Numbered from the stretch's first letter, positions 1-11,896 are shown. The stretch is DNA of 64,000 nucleotides from Microglena sp. YARC (GCA_022414725.1 CM039467.1:14495932-14559931), one strand, 5' to 3'. Notes: generated by a model from the letters alone, not told the origin. Translations and numbers: made by a program.

Positions 1-81
1 AGAGTGTGCTGCTTCTGGTGCTGTAGCTGCGGCTAGATCTGATTCTGCACCTGGTTTATGTGGATGAGCTGTCTGTGCATC

Positions 82-1090
82 TTTTTTTTTTTTTTTTTTT
101 TTTTACATAGGGAGGAACCAGGAAGGGAACATCTGATAAACCTAGCCCTATGTGACGAGGAAGAAAAAACAAAGAAGAAGACTAGAGGACATGGACCAAA
201 AGTCCGCTAAGACAAAAGATCCTAAGACAAAAGACGAAAAGACTAGGGGACAAAAGACCGAGGGACACAAACTAATTACTAGGAGGACAAAGGACTAAGG
301 GCCTTCCGAGCACCACCCCCCACCTCCAAGCAAACACTGTTCCTCCCCAACCAACAAAACACCACTGTAACCTCCAAGAGCAACACAGAAAAAGAAGGAA
401 AGGCATGCAAGCAAAGTCTTGCTGATCTAAGATTAAAACACTGCAGGGCATCACTCCTGTAACAGGCTAGTGCATCAGGGCATCACTCCTTTAGCAAACC
501 AGCACAGACTCTTAGTAACATGTCGCTAGGTCACCCATGCAGATCAGCAAGCTCTGCAAAGACGACCAGAACGCGGCATGCCTACGGTTCAAAGGTAGCA
601 GAAACAAGGTAACAAAAACTATGTAGCTTCTAAGTAAGCCTCCTAAACCTGCAGACGCAAGATACAACACGGTACAGGGCATCACTCCTATAACAGTCCA
701 GCGCATCAGGGCATCACTCCATCAGCAGACCGGCGAGCCAACTCAGCTGTCAAGTAGCATGCCACTTCTTCTCCAATGCAGGCCAGCAAGCTCTGTAAGG
801 AAGAAGACCAAAGCAGGGCATGCTACTGATAAACAGGTCCAAGAAAAAGCAAACAAAAAACAGTCTTCAGGGCAGGAGCAGCAGATCCACCCCCAAAAAC
901 TACTATCCAGCCCTTAGGGCAGCAAAAAGCTAAGACAAACTGTATCGCTATGGTTTCCAACCAATGTCACACTCAAGGATCGACAAGTCTCGAATTAGAG
1001 AACAAGAAGATGCTGACCAATGCAGACCTTCAAATGGAGACCTGCTGACTGAGAATCCAAGAAAGAGGGAAGTGGAGTATGAAACTTGTG
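82..1090 (-). mobile_element. Family 2 retroposon, long copy (3' end at left)
   Basis: Poly(T) at 82-104 is the element's poly(A) read from the other strand. Next to it are the complementary arms ACATAGGG (105-112) and CCCTATGT (about 145-152) that form the family's 3' terminal hairpin. The body continues to about 1090 and matches the copies at 17605, 24092, 29706, 34801 and 60224 (minus) and 57648 (plus). It has no convincing ORF. Copies of different length with a constant 3' end and poly(A) are the mark of target-primed, 5'-truncating retrotransposition. Compared with the 17605 copy, one internal repeat of about 250-300 bp is missing: the first 'CAGCAAGCTCTG' block (542) runs straight into sequence that follows the second block elsewhere. 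It could be the 3' part of a second LINE or a LINE-dependent SINE. Confidence 0.75.
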
Positions 1091-1107
1091 CTCCATCTGA
1101 AGAAGGG

Positions 1108-1490
1108 TTTTTTTTTTTTTTACACAGGGAGGAACCAGGAAAGGGAACATCTGATAAAACCTAGCCCTATGTGACCAAGGAAGAAAAACCAAAGAAGAAG
1201 ACTACCGGACATGGACCAAAAGTCCGCTAAGACAAATGATCCGAAGACAAAAGACGAAAAGACTAGGGGACAAAAGAACGAGGGACACAAACTAGTTACT
1301 AGATAGGAGGACAAAGGACAAAGGGCCTTCCGAGCACCACCCCCACATCCAAGCAACACTGTTCCTCCCCAACCAACAAAACACCACTGTAACCTCCAAG
1401 AGCAACACAGAAAAAGAAGGAAAGGCAGTAACCCGAAGGTCTTGCTGATCTAAGATTAAAAACACAGCAGGGCATCACTGGGGTGCATAT
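1108..1490 (-). mobile_element. Family 2 retroposon, 5'-truncated copy
   Basis: A T-run (1108-1121) followed by the family 2 3' end and about 370 bp of body, stopping inside the 'GCAGGGCATCACT' segment at about 1480. It lies 3' to 5' directly beyond the preceding copy, with about 30 bp of unrelated sequence (AGTGGAGTATGAAACTTG...) between them. The hairpin arm reads ACACAGGG here, one change from the family norm. Confidence 0.7.
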
Positions 1491-1499
1491 GAAATGCCT

Positions 1500-2385
1500 G
1501 GCTCAATGTTGGCGGTGCTGTCGATGGGGGCTGCTGAAGTCACTGGGTCTGTGTGTGTCTCCGACAGGAGAAGGCTTGAAAAATTGATTGTAACCTCGGG
1601 GGTGCTCTGAGGGAACCGGCGTGGAGGAGTGCCTCAGTAGGGGGAAACATGTAGGGGCTGTTGGGAGAGTGGGATGGTGTGGTGGACCATGTTGAGAAGG
1701 AGGGTGGGGTGAGAGTGGTGTGTACTGGACGGTGGGAGGGCCGGGGAGATGGAGAGAATGAGGAGGGGTACCATAGGTCGGGGGCCCGATGGGTTCCATG
1801 TTGGAAGAAGGGGAAGGGAAGGGGGGGTGGAGGAGGAGGAGGAGGAGGAGGAGGAGGAGGAGTAGAGGGGAGGTAGAAGCAGAAGGGCCTTTGGAAAGAG
1901 GTGAAGAGGGGATGTGGTGGAGAGGTGGGAACGAGCAGAATGGAAGGGAGGGTAAAGAGAGAGGATCTTGATCCAAGAAAGGTGCTGAAGGGGGTCTACC
2001 ACGGAGGGAGAGGGAGGGGAGAAAGGGTGGCAGGCAGTGGAGAGAAGGGTCTTCTGGGGGGATAATATCCACGATGAAGACGGCGGCGCGTGCGTTTCAG
2101 GCGCAAGACTGTAGCGGAGATAATGACCGTCCGGGGACGGGAGAAAGGGGGAAGTTGGAAAGGTGGGCAGGAATTGTCTTGTAGCCGGCCGCTGAAAGGA
2201 TGGCCTGAGGAAGGCCAATGCGTGCGCATGTGGAGAGTACGTTGAAGAATTGAAGGCGGCTGTGTGAAGAGGGGAGAGGGGGAGGAGCAGAGGATAGGGG
2301 GATGAGGATCTGTCGCTGTCTCCACTCCACAGTGAAGTTGCCAGATTTATTTTTTACAAAGGGGGGAGAATGAGAGAGCCGCCAG
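1500..2385. other. Purine/pyrimidine-skewed spacer with (GGA)n microsatellite
   Basis: G- and A-rich on the plus strand, with a (GGA)n run at about 1828-1862. Long minus-strand reading frames here are Pro/Ser/Leu-rich and follow from the base skew, so they are not called as genes. Around 2345-2365 the string ATTTTTTACAAAGGGGGGA resembles the very end of a family 1 LINE tail in reverse orientation, directly before the next LINE fragment. No other feature is recognised. Confidence 0.4.
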
Positions 2386-2389
2386 GATA

Positions 2390-3650
2390 AATCAGCGTAA
2401 TATCGGCAAGTGGGTGCAAGAAGCATCGCCGTGCCCGCCAGCGCACCGCCCGCTTAGCAGAGGACGACGCCCGGCAGGAATTCTCACAGGTGCATTTCTC
2501 CCCCGATGCAATTTCTTTCCTGGCACGCCTCAACATAGCCAAGGCTAAGGCATTAGCAGCAACACTCGCTTGGCAGCAACTCCTTGCTCCAATGCCTCAA
2601 AGCTCTACCTATCCTTGAGCACACTTCGTTGGGGATTCATCTTCCTTCTTACTTCCACCACCTTCGTTCCCCTCACTCCCCCAGTCCCACATCAAGCTTA
2701 TCCAGCCTCCTGGGCCACCCCAGCATCACCAGCCCCCTTTCTGTGGCTGACCTCTCTTCAATGATAGGGAGTCAACATAGGACTGGAGTATGCTCGAGAC
2801 TTTTTATAGTTCTTGATTCCTCCTTTGGACTGTATCGTCCAAACCCCCTCACTATATCAACCAGGCTAACCGGATCTTCTGCTCACATCCCTCCCTCGCC
2901 CCCTCCCCCTCTAGTTATGCAGCCCTTGGCAGAAGGTGTCAATGGCGATGGCCTAATCACATCAGAGGAGATGGACCTTGCATCCGCTCTGCTTCTCCGA
3001 GCTCCAGCCCATGTTATGACGGACTTCCCTTTGAAGTCTACAATGCGTTCCATGAAGAACTGTCTCCCATCCTTCAAAGGGTTTTCAACTCTGCCTTCCA
3101 AGATCAAGTTTAAGCCTGGGCCCCCCCTAGCTCCCCTCCTTCAGGGAACCATCGTGTGCCTTCTCCTCAAGACTGGTCAAGCCCCAAGACTCCCTCGCAG
3201 GTTACCGTCCTATCACCCTTCCTCTGCAATTGCGACCATTAAGCTGATCCTTTTGATCATGGCTCACCGGCTGCAAACCGCCCACTGGAATATCTCGATC
3301 GACGTCACTCAATCAGCTTTCCTCCGTGGCAGAGACATCAGTGACAACATAACATCCGCTATCACCTAGGCTTGGCTGCGCGGCTTGAAAGAGCTTGGCT
3401 TACCAGCTGGTTGCTGCATTCTGACCTCACTAAAGCTTATGATTCTGTCACAACAGGGGATGGCTCCTCAAGACAATGTCCAGCCATGGATTCAATAGTG
3501 CAGGCATCACGCGCTGGTGCGATATCCTCATGAATGGCAGCTCTACGCGAGTGCGTCTTGACAAAAACGGTTTCTTCACTTACCTCCTTCCCCAACACTT
3601 CCGCCTTTCCCTGCAGGGTGGGGCCTTGGAGCTGTAATCATCCCCATTGA
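2390..3650 (+). pseudogene. LINE ORF2 fragment: linker and N-terminal half of reverse transcriptase
   Basis: Translation in shifting plus frames gives pieces of a LINE ORF2: a basic linker (KKHRRARQR...), a segment ending FHEELSPILQRVFNSAFQD (about 3040-3105) typical of the stretch before RT motif 1, and LLHSDLTKAYDSV (about 3415-3455), which carries the first catalytic Asp region of LINE RTs. The same order is seen in the minus-strand copy at 55300-56530. The fragment stops near 3650, before the FADD box, and contains many stops and frameshifts. It lacks poly(A), so it is a dead, internally truncated relic. The clade is probably L1-like; that is inference from motif style only. Confidence 0.8.
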
Positions 3651-4240
3651 CACATGGTATGTTGGGTTGTGGGTGGGATACCTGGCGGAAGGCGGAAGGG
3701 GAGACAGGCGAACGCCGGGATTGTGAATTGAGCGGATTGTGAGCTGATCTGGAAGGAGATTTTAACGGGAAGGAAGAATTGTCGGAAGCGGCAGCAAGCA
3801 GGCAGAGTGAGGCGAAAATTCGTCGTGATCAAGCAGGCGAAGCAAGCAGAGGGCCAAGGCGAAGGGAAGACAGGCTAACGTCGGTATTGAGAATTGATCG
3901 GGATCGAGAATTGATACGGATTGAGAAATTTATCGGGACTGAGATCGGGCACCAGGTGCAGGTGATGATGATCGCGGATGTAGTGGGGCCGGTGGGGGGG
4001 CCGGTCCGACAGCCTGGCAGTGGCTAGATTGGCCATTGTGGGAAAGCATATCGCAAGTGGCACGCCAGTAGGAAAAGGGGCGAATTGTTCAGGACACTGC
4101 GTCCTCCGGTCGTAGAAGGAACGTCGAAGGGTCCGTTGCGGTCGCAGACGCAGCTTCAAATAGGTTGGCTGGGGGCGTCTCACTTGAATGCCATGCGTCC
4201 CTCTGCGTCCGATTCCGTCCCCAATTGCTGACGGCCTCGA
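3650..4240. repeat. Non-coding spacer with an imperfect ~165-bp tandem duplication
   Basis: No gene recognised. Two related stretches, starting at about 3700 (GACAGGCGAACGCCGGGATTG) and 3867 (GACAGGCTAACGTCGG...), share the string ACAGGC.AACG.CGG.ATTG.GAATTGA and are about 165 bp apart. The second then carries short GAATTGATACGGATTGAG-like reiterations. Small reading frames are not supported by any motif. Confidence 0.35.
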
Positions 4241-4895
4241 AGTGCCCGCATGCGAACGTTTGTACTCCATTGGTTTACAGACGGGATGGTCGAAGTGCGT
4301 GAGATGGATTTGTATTCGTTTTCCCATGGAATTGGGCTCATTGTCAAGTAGGCAAGGCTGGAAAGCATTAACATTACCGAAGAATTATGAGTACCTTAGT
4401 TAATTGGCGTGGCATATGACTTTCCAACCTGGCTCACCCCACGCACGGCCCTGCGGATGAGTTGTGGGTGAAATCCGTGCTAATAATAGCTGAAGTGCCG
4501 CTAGGAGAATGATTCGTTCATTGTGATGCTTGCAATGTTTCGCCTCGATTTTTTGACGGACAATTCCCCATTCCCAAACCTTATGTTTGCGCTCTATGAT
4601 TGGATGGTACGAATTTGAAAATGATGATAATAGTCACACGCGAATAATTGTAGCTTTTTGGCCCCAAAAGCCTAACCTTAGCTCCTTTTCTTGAATTGCG
4701 CGATGCTCCATATTGTGTTTCTTCCGTGAGAAAATGTCCGGTAATCAATAGTCTTCTAATTGTTATATGTTGTATAATGTTTCGTTTTTTTGTGATTTGA
4801 AGTGAAAACCTGCAAAGTAGGTTGTGACACACACACACACACACACATCGGACACGACAGTTTTGACGGGGCTAATTCCTCAATCAAAAAATAAA
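4240..4895 (+). repeat. Dispersed repeat, left copy (A)
   Basis: Aligns in the same orientation with 11210-11820. Shared blocks include GTGGGTGAAATCCGTGCTAA versus GTGGGTGAACTCCGTGCTAA, TTTCGCCTCGATTTTTTGAC, a TTGGCCCCAAAAGC block followed by CTTAGCTCCTTTTCTTGAAT, and an end with a CA- or CAAA-rich run followed by GTTTTGAC...GGCTAAT.CCTCAATCAAAAA. No ORF runs through it. Copy A ends near a GCGCCT-G-AGGCGC palindrome at about 4899. Its identity (solo LTR, non-autonomous element or old duplication) is not known. Confidence 0.6.
4826..4848. repeat. (CA)n microsatellite
   Basis: About eleven uninterrupted CA units in repeat copy A. The equivalent spot in copy B (11755-11785) is a CAAA-type run, so the tract has changed unit between the copies. 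Confidence 0.9.
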
Positions 4896-4919
4896 GGGCG
4901 CCTGAGGCGCGTCCCGAAT

Positions 4920-5330
4920 GAAAATGTTTGATAAAACATCTGTATTTTAATTAAAAATTTAAATTGTATAGATTTTATTATTGTATAATTGTTTAATTAA
5001 ATAAATAAATTTGTATTAATTAATGAATACCAAGATTAAAATGAATTAATCAATTCTGTTTTAAATTTGTTTGATTAATTTATAGAGGTATTAGTTAATT
5101 AATTAATTGACTAATTAATTAAATTATATTTAATTAATTATCAATTAAATTTAATTGCATTATTATTATTAATTAATTTAATTAATTAAAATTGATTTAA
5201 ATTAATTTGATATAATCAAAATTGTGTTGGTATCGACTTGAATTGAATGCATTTAATTGATTTGAATTGTATTCATTTGAATTCAATATATTTGGATTTA
5301 GTTGAATTGAATCGATGGGGTGTAGCTTCA
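4920..5330. repeat. AT-rich island of TTAAT-type repeats
   Basis: About 400 bp of nearly pure A/T with reiterated TTAATTAA, AATTAATT and ATTTGAATT strings, in sharp contrast to the G/C-richer neighbours. No coding potential. It lies directly 3' of repeat copy A. Confidence 0.85.
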
Positions 5331-6120
5331 TTTCTTAACGACAATTTGACATTTTGTAGGGTTGTTAAATTTGAAGGAGTATTAAACGTTCCTGGACTGT
5401 TGTCCTTGTAGATGGACTTTAATTTGCAAGCAGTTGAATGCACAGGAAATGTAACCAATTAGGAGGTATATGTTGAATTTGTTCGGTCAGTCCGCATACA
5501 AGCTTGATGTGGCTTCATTCCCCATCATTTTATGGCATTCATTCAGGACCCCAGGACACAAGCCGCTTGTTGCCTAATACAACATCGTTAATATTTTTTT
5601 TTTACGATTTCGCAGTGTGATTTGCGGTCGGACACAAGTGTTTTGCCAATGAGGTTGTAGAGTCGGCTGGGCGTGTCCCTGGCGTGCGTAGGTTGAAACA
5701 ACACTAGTAGTCCTCACAGCCTGGACACGTGGCATCTGAATTATGGTCAACCGATGGCATTTCAAACCACTAAGCAACTAAACCCTAAACACATTAGAAG
5801 TCACGGGCAGGACATGGGGCAAATAGTTCGAGAAATAGTTGATATGCAGAATGCGAGAAAGTGAGAGGAGGGAGGCTTGGGAGTTCATAAGTAGTGGAGT
5901 AAGTAGGTCCTCATAGCAGAATAAGCTACACAACATTTTGAAAACTTTTTGAGAAGGATCATGACAGCTGCAACAATGCTGATATCTCTAGTCCATGCGC
6001 ACGGTCCAACTACGAGCCAACTGTTTGGGGTGCAGAGTTTGCTGGGATCAGCAGCACAGATGGAGAGAGACAAACTAATGTACAAATGAGACAACGTGGA
6101 ACCTAGGGGGGTCATCAGAG
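5330..6120. other. Apparently single-copy spacer, nothing recognised
   Basis: Ordinary base composition and no match to any other part of the window. Small reading frames (up to about 76 codons) lack recognisable motifs. A T-run occurs at 5592-5602. Confidence 0.4.
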
Positions 6121-6705
6121 GCCTAAAGCATACATACTACATATATAATATAATATAAACATGACAAATGCCCATGGGCTATGCGTGCACCATGCCATGC
6201 CATACAAATATACTATGCAGGTAGGTTTACACCATAAACCCCTATGCTATGCTAGGCACCAATACACAATATGTCAGATTACGTCACACACCATTAGACT
6301 ATTGTATCATGCATGCTGGAATACACCATACCATGCCATGCTATACTACACCATGCAAGACCACACCGTACTACCATGCTAACATGCATGTAGGTTGTAC
6401 GCATCACCATGCCATGCTACACATGCCAATTTCCACAGCAATATACCTTTTGTATCATGTGTTGGTATAGACGCATAACATGCCATGCTATGCTGCACCA
6501 TGAGAGACTATAGGCAATATACCATGCTATGCCACACCATGTTATACGACACTATACTACCAAGTTACCATGTATGCAGGTAACAAACCATAACATGCCA
6601 TGCTACGCTGCACCATGTCAGTATCCATATCAATAAACCATGGAATGTAGGTACAAATCATACCATGCTATTGTACACGGCATACCATATGACACCATTA
6701 TGTGT
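6120..6705. repeat. CATGC-rich minisatellite, left block
   Basis: Imperfect reiterations built from CCATGCATGTAGGT, CATAACATGCCATGCTA and TGCACCATG. The same unit, with a period near 70 bp, reappears at 10608-10850 beyond the large GGTGT array. Units here are more diverged than on the right. No coding signal. Confidence 0.8.
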
Positions 6706-9700
6706 GGTGTGATGTGGTAGGTTGAGGTGTGTTTTGGTGTGATTTGGTGTGTTTTGGTGAGTTGTGTTGTGTTGTGCTGTGTTGAGGTGGGGTTGCGTTG
6801 TGATGTGGTGATTTGTGTTCGTGTTGTTGTGTTGTGGCATGTCGATTTTGTGTCGGTGTCATGTGGTGTGGTGTGGTGAGGTGTGGTGTGGTGTGGCGTG
6901 GTGGTGGTGTAGTGTAGTGTAGGTGTAGTGTAGTGTAGTGTAGTGTAGTGTGGTGAGGTGAGGGCGTGGCATGGTGTGGAGTGGCTTACTCATCGTCGTG
7001 TTGTTTTGTGTTCCCTTTGTGTTGTGGTATGCGTGTGGTGCGATGTGGTGTGGTGTGGTGTGTGGTGAGGTGTGGTTCTGGGGTGTGGTGTGGTGTGGTG
7101 TGGTGTGGTGTGGTGTGGCGTGTCATGGTCGTGTTCTTTTGTGTCGATAATGTGTGGTTTTATGTAGTTGTATGGTGTGGCGTGGTGCGTTGTGGTGTGG
7201 TGTGGTGAGTGGTGGTGTGTGTGATGTGTTGGTGTTATGTGGTGTGGTGAGGTGGGGTGCATTTGTGGTGTGGTGTGTGGTGTGGTGTGGTGTGGTGTGG
7301 TGTGGTGTGGTGTGGTGTGGTGTGGTGTGGGGTGGTGTTGCGTTGCGTATCATGTAATGTTGTTCTGTGTCGATTTGTGTTGTTTTGTGTCGTGGTATGG
7401 TGTGGTGTGGTGCGGTGTGGTGTGGTGTGTGGTGTTCTTTTCTGTTGTGTACTGTTGTGGTGAGGTGTGTGGTGTGGTGTGGTGAGGTTTGTTGTGTTGT
7501 GTTGTGTTGTGTGTGTTGTGTTGTGTTTGGTGGTGGTGTTGTGAGGCGTGGTATGGTGTGGTGCAGTGTGGTGTTGTGAGGCGTGGTATGGTGTGGTGCA
7601 GTGTGGTGTGGTGTGATGTGATGTGGTGTGGTGTAATGGGTGTGGTGAGGCGTGGTTTTGTGGGCCCGAAAAGGTGTAGGCTTGTGTGAGGTGGTAAGGT
7701 GGGGTGTGGTGTGGTGTGGTGTGGTGTGGTGTGTGGTGTGTCTGGGTGTGGTGAGGTGTGGTGTGGTGTGGTGTGGTATGGTGTGGTGTGGTGTGGTGTG
7801 GCGTGGTGTGGTGTGGTGTGGAGTGGTGTGGTGCAGTGTGGGTGTGCTGTGTGATGTGAATGTGTGGTGGAGTGTGTGGCGAGGTGTAAGGGTGCTGGTG
7901 AGGCCGTGGTGTGGCGGGTTGTAGGTGTGGTGTGGCTGTGTGAGGTGGCTACAAGGACGGTGTGTGGTGTGTAGGTGTGGTGTGGTGTGGTGTGTTGGTG
8001 TTGGGAGTGGGTGTGGGTGTGGTTCGGTCTGGTGTGGTGTGGTGTGGGTGTGGCGGGTGTGGTGTGTGTGAGGTGTGGTGTGGTGTGGTGTGGTGTGTGG
8101 GTGTGGTGGCGATGGGTGTGTGACGTGTGGCTGTCGTTTGTTTTTAGTGCGTTTGGTGTGGTGTTGTGTGGGGTGTGCGTGGGTGTGGTGCGCGTGTGGT
8201 GAATGTGGAGTTGGAGTGGGTGGTGTGGGGCTGTGGTGTGGTGTGGTGTGGGTGGTGTGGTGTGGTTGTTGGTGCTGGAATGGTGTGTGTGGGTGAGTTG
8301 CGGTAAGGTGTGGTAAGGTGTGGTGTGGGTGCGTGGGCTGTGGTGTTGTGCGTGGAGGTGTTGGTGTGGAGTGGTTGGTAGTGTGGTGAGCGTATCTGTG
8401 TGGTGTGGTAATGTCGTGTTGTTTTGTGTCTGTGGTGTGGGTATTTGTGTCGTTTTTGTGATGTCGTTGTATGGTTAAGTTGGTGTGGTGTGGGTGGTGC
8501 GGGTGGTGTGTGGTGTTTTGTGGTGTGGTGTGTGGTGTGGTGTGGGTGTGGTGTGGTGTAGTGTGTGCGGTGGTGGGTGTGATCGGGTGTGGGTGTGGTG
8601 TGGTGAGGTGTAGTGTGGTTGTATGTGTGCTGGTGGTGTGGTGTTAACGGTGTGGTGGTGGTGTGGTGTGGTGTGACGTGTAGTGGTGTGGTGTGGGTGT
8701 GTGTGGTGTGAGGTGTGGTGTTGGGTGAGGAGTGGTGTTTATGGAAAGGTTGGTGTGGTGCGTGTGGTGTGGTGTGGTGTGGGTGTGAGTGCTGGGTGTG
8801 GTGTGGTGTGGTGCAGTGTGGTGTGGTGTGGCTGTGAGGTGTGTCTAGTGTGGTGGTAAGGTGTGGTGTGTGGCGTGGCCTGCCCGTGGTGTGACCGGTG
8901 GTGTGGTGTGGTGTGGTGGTGTGAGGCTTGTGTGTGTAGGTGTGATTTGGTGTGACTGGCCCTGTGTCGTGGCCGCGTGTGCTGTCCGCCCTGCTCCGGT
9001 GTGGTGTGGTCGGTGAGTGCTGTGTGTGTGGTGTGGTGTGGCTGTGTGTGGTGTGGTGTGGTATGTGGTGTGCTGTGTCGTGGCCGCCTGCTGTGTGTGG
9101 TGTGTGGTGAAGCCCCCACCCCCCCCCCCCCGTGTGGTGTGGTGTGCGTCTCCTACGAGTGTGATGGTGCCCCCCCTCCCACGTGTGGTGGTGGTGGCTG
9201 GGTGGGTAGTCGGGCCCGCGCCCCCCTGTGGTGTCCCTCCGGTGGAGTGTGGTGTGGTGTGGTGTGGTGTGTGTGAGGAATGTGTCGTGGTGTGGTGTGG
9301 TGTGGTTGGTGTGGTGTGGTGTTGGTGTGCGTGTGGTGAATGGTCTGTAGGTCAGTGAAAGTGTCGTGTGTGGTGCTCGGTCGTGGTGAGGTGTAAGTGA
9401 TGCTCGTGGCGTGTGTGTGCTGCCGGTGTGGTGTGGTGTGGTGTGGTGTGGTGTGTGGTGGGTAGGTGTGGTGTCGGTGTGGTGTGGTGTGGTGTGGTGT
9501 GGTGTGGTGTGGTGTGGGTGGGTGTGGTGTGGTAAGGTGTGGTGTGGTGGTGGTGTGGTGTGGTGTGGGTGTGGTGAGGTGTGGTGTGGTGTGGGTGTGC
9601 GAGGTGTGGTGTGGATGGGTGGGCGAGGTGTGGTTAAGGGTGGTGGCGGTGATGAGGTGTGGTGGTGGTGTGGTGTGGTGTGGTGTTGTGAGGGTGTGTG

Positions 9701-9970
9701 GTGTGGTGTGGTGAGGTGTGGTGGTGGTGTGGTGTGGTGTGGTGTGGTGTTGGTGTGGTGTGGTGTGGTGTGGTGTGGTGTGGTAAGGTGTGATGTTGGG
9801 TAAGGTTTGTGGTGTGGTGTGGTGTGGTTTGGTGAGGCGTGTGTTGCAGTGTGGTAAGTGTGGAACATGGGGTGTGGTGTGGGATGGGGTGGTGTGGTGA
9901 GGCGTGGTGTGGTGTGGTGTGTGTGTGTGTGGTGTGGTGTGGTGGTGGTGTGGTGTGGTGTGGTGGCACA
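6705..9970. repeat. Giant (GGTGT)n pentanucleotide array
   Basis: About 3.3 kb dominated by GGTGT units on the plus strand, mixed with GAGGTGT, GGTGGTGT and GGGTGT variants. The longest uninterrupted runs lie at about 7265-7330, 9475-9515 and 9730-9780. Because the unit contains no stop in any frame on either strand, long open frames (over 600 codons on the minus strand, reading HHTTP repeats) arise automatically and are not genes. C-rich interruptions occur at 9110-9130 and 9160-9240. The strand asymmetry (G/T versus A/C) is extreme. Confidence 0.95.
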
Positions 9971-10480
9971 CACATCTGGCTATACATGCACTGCCACACA
10001 GATCTGTTTTCCGGTACACAGTTACACACACCTGGTCATCCATGCACTACAAGACAGTCCATGGACAAACACAACCCAATCAGACACTCACGCACACCCA
10101 CACCAGGCCATCCATGCAATACAAGACAACCCTGTGTACACATTCACACATACGCAGACACTCACACATGCACACACAAGGGGCTACGCATGCACTGCCA
10201 CACCGCGCCCTACTTTACATACACACACACCTCGCCATCCCCATCTGCACTAAAAGACAATCCTTTATTGACACAAACAACACACTCAGGCACTCACCCA
10301 CACACACTGGCTATCCATGCACTACACCATGCACTCACAGACACTGGCTATCCATTCACTACCGCCATGCACACACACAAACACACTCAGACACACCTTG
10401 AAACACACACATAACTGGCTATCCAACTGCAGCACAACCCAAACACAACTACTGAAGGCACGAATAAATATCACGCACTA
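9965..10480. repeat. CA-rich minisatellite with CCATGCA core
   Basis: The strand bias flips here from G/T to A/C. Units of variable length carry ACTGGCTATCCATGCACTAC or close relatives (about 9976, 10034, 10107, 10183, 10308, 10344, 10410), separated by CACA runs. No gene. Confidence 0.8.
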
Positions 10481-10607
10481 CAACACCACATAACACGATC
10501 GCAATCATCTTCTCATTAACACCATCAGTACTAACAATCTTCACCATGACCATCATCATCACTCCTACAATTTAGAATCATCTATTTCACAACCATCACT
10601 CCATACT

Positions 10608-10850
10608 ATACCCAATATACCATGCATGTAGGTACACATCATACACTGCTATGCTACACCATGCCATGCCCCACTATTATAGCATTGTACCATGCATGTT
10701 TGGTATAAACCATAACATGCAGTGCTATGCTGCACCAGGCCATACCATACTAATCTACCATTGTACCATGCATGTAGGTATAAACCATTCAATGTCATGC
10801 TATTCTGCACCATGCAGTACCATACCAAATTTACCATGCAGGTAGAGCAA
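10608..10850. repeat. CATGC-rich minisatellite, right block (~70-bp period)
   Basis: ACCATGCATGTAGGT-type unit starts at 10619, 10689, 10765 and (partial) 10833, giving spacings of 70, 76 and 68 bp. It is the same unit as at 6120-6705. The 10480-10608 stretch before it is A/C/T-rich with CATCAT runs and holds nothing else. Confidence 0.8.
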
Positions 10851-11210
10851 GGGGTGGTAGCATGATCCTTCCCATGTTGTCTCAGCTGCATGCGAAGCAG
10901 GGAACCGCGCGCGCTTAATGAGGCGATGGGCGACTATAGAGTTGAACTGAGGGGGGCATCAAGAATTGCGAAGAATTGGTTCAAAGACAAGTCCTAGGCG
11001 CGTGTCGAAAGCTAATAATTGAGAAACTTCAACTGAATAAGCCTGCGAGAATGGGCGAGGAGGGAAAACGAGCGAATAGTGGGTCCCTGGCGATCCTAGG
11101 CCGCCTGCCAGGGAGGGGTAACGTATGGCGCGGTGGCGTGGTCCATTTCGCCTCGGCAATACAAACGGGGGCGGCTTGGCCCTGCGAATGATGGTGAACC
11201 TCCATAGTTT
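10850..11210. other. Spacer before repeat copy B, nothing recognised
   Basis: No coding or repeat signature beyond a 7-bp inverted repeat CCCTGGC...GCCAGGG at about 11086-11115. It may be the more diverged 5' part of repeat B, but I could not align it convincingly to 3900-4240. Confidence 0.3.
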
Positions 11211-11820
11211 GCAACTCGAAAGTCGCTGGTGCTTAATTCCAAGCTCCCAAGTGTGTGAGCTGGATATGTAATCGTTGCACTGTAATTGTTCTTGTGCAAG
11301 CTCGCGAGGCTGGAAACATGAACATTACGTGATTTAGAAGTACACAGTACATATCCGTAGGCCCACCCCACGCACCCGTCCCACCCCACACTCGGCCCTG
11401 CGGGTGAGTTGTGGGTGAACTCCGTGCTAATAATAGCTCGTGTGCCCTAGGCGACTGTTTCGTCCCTTGTGATGCTTGCATGTTTCGCCTCGATTTTTTG
11501 ACGACAATTCCATTTCCAAACCTATGTATGCGCACATGATAGGATGGTACGAAATTGAAATGATGACAAATGTTACCCAATATTTGTCGCTTTTGGCCCC
11601 AAAAGCACAAACCTTAGCTCCTTTTCTTGAATTGCGATGCTCATAAGTGGTCTCTTGAGAAAATCTCCGGTATCAACAAGTCTTATAATTGGGATATCTT
11701 ACATAATGTTATGTTTTTTTGTGATTTGAAGTGAAACCTGAAAAGTAGGTAGTGACACACGGACAAACAAACAAACAAACACACAAACAGTTTTGACAGG
11801 CTAATCCCTCAATCAAAAAT
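11210..11820 (+). repeat. Dispersed repeat, right copy (B)
   Basis: Same-strand counterpart of 4240-4895, sharing blocks in the same order up to GGCTAATCCCTCAATCAAAAA. It is followed to 11895 by two copies of AAAATTTTGAATT...TTTTCATTCGGGTAT; copy A has the reverse complement string CCCGAATGAAAAT just past its end. The two copies enclose the whole microsatellite island. Confidence 0.6.
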
Positions 11821-11896
11821 TTTGAATTTGTTTTCATTCGGGTATCAAAAATTTTGAATTATTTTTCATTCGGGTATTTTGTAATTTTTTTCACTG

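Noticed and set aside
1503..2218. Two overlapping minus-strand frames of about 190 codons
   Set aside because: Pro/Ser/Leu-rich composition follows from the G/A-rich plus strand and the (GGA)n run; no domain found.
4920..5330. AT-rich island as a replication origin or matrix attachment region
   Set aside because: Composition alone does not support either; kept only as an AT-rich repeat.
8144..9973. A 609-codon minus-strand open frame (HHTTP repeats) and several plus-strand frames in the GGTGT array
   Set aside because: The pentamer lacks stop codons in every frame, so long open frames are automatic. There is no start context or non-repetitive domain.
6120..10850. Possible CRISPR-like array of regularly spaced repeats
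   Set aside because: Units are contiguous minisatellite without unique spacers, no cas genes are present, and the window is eukaryotic.
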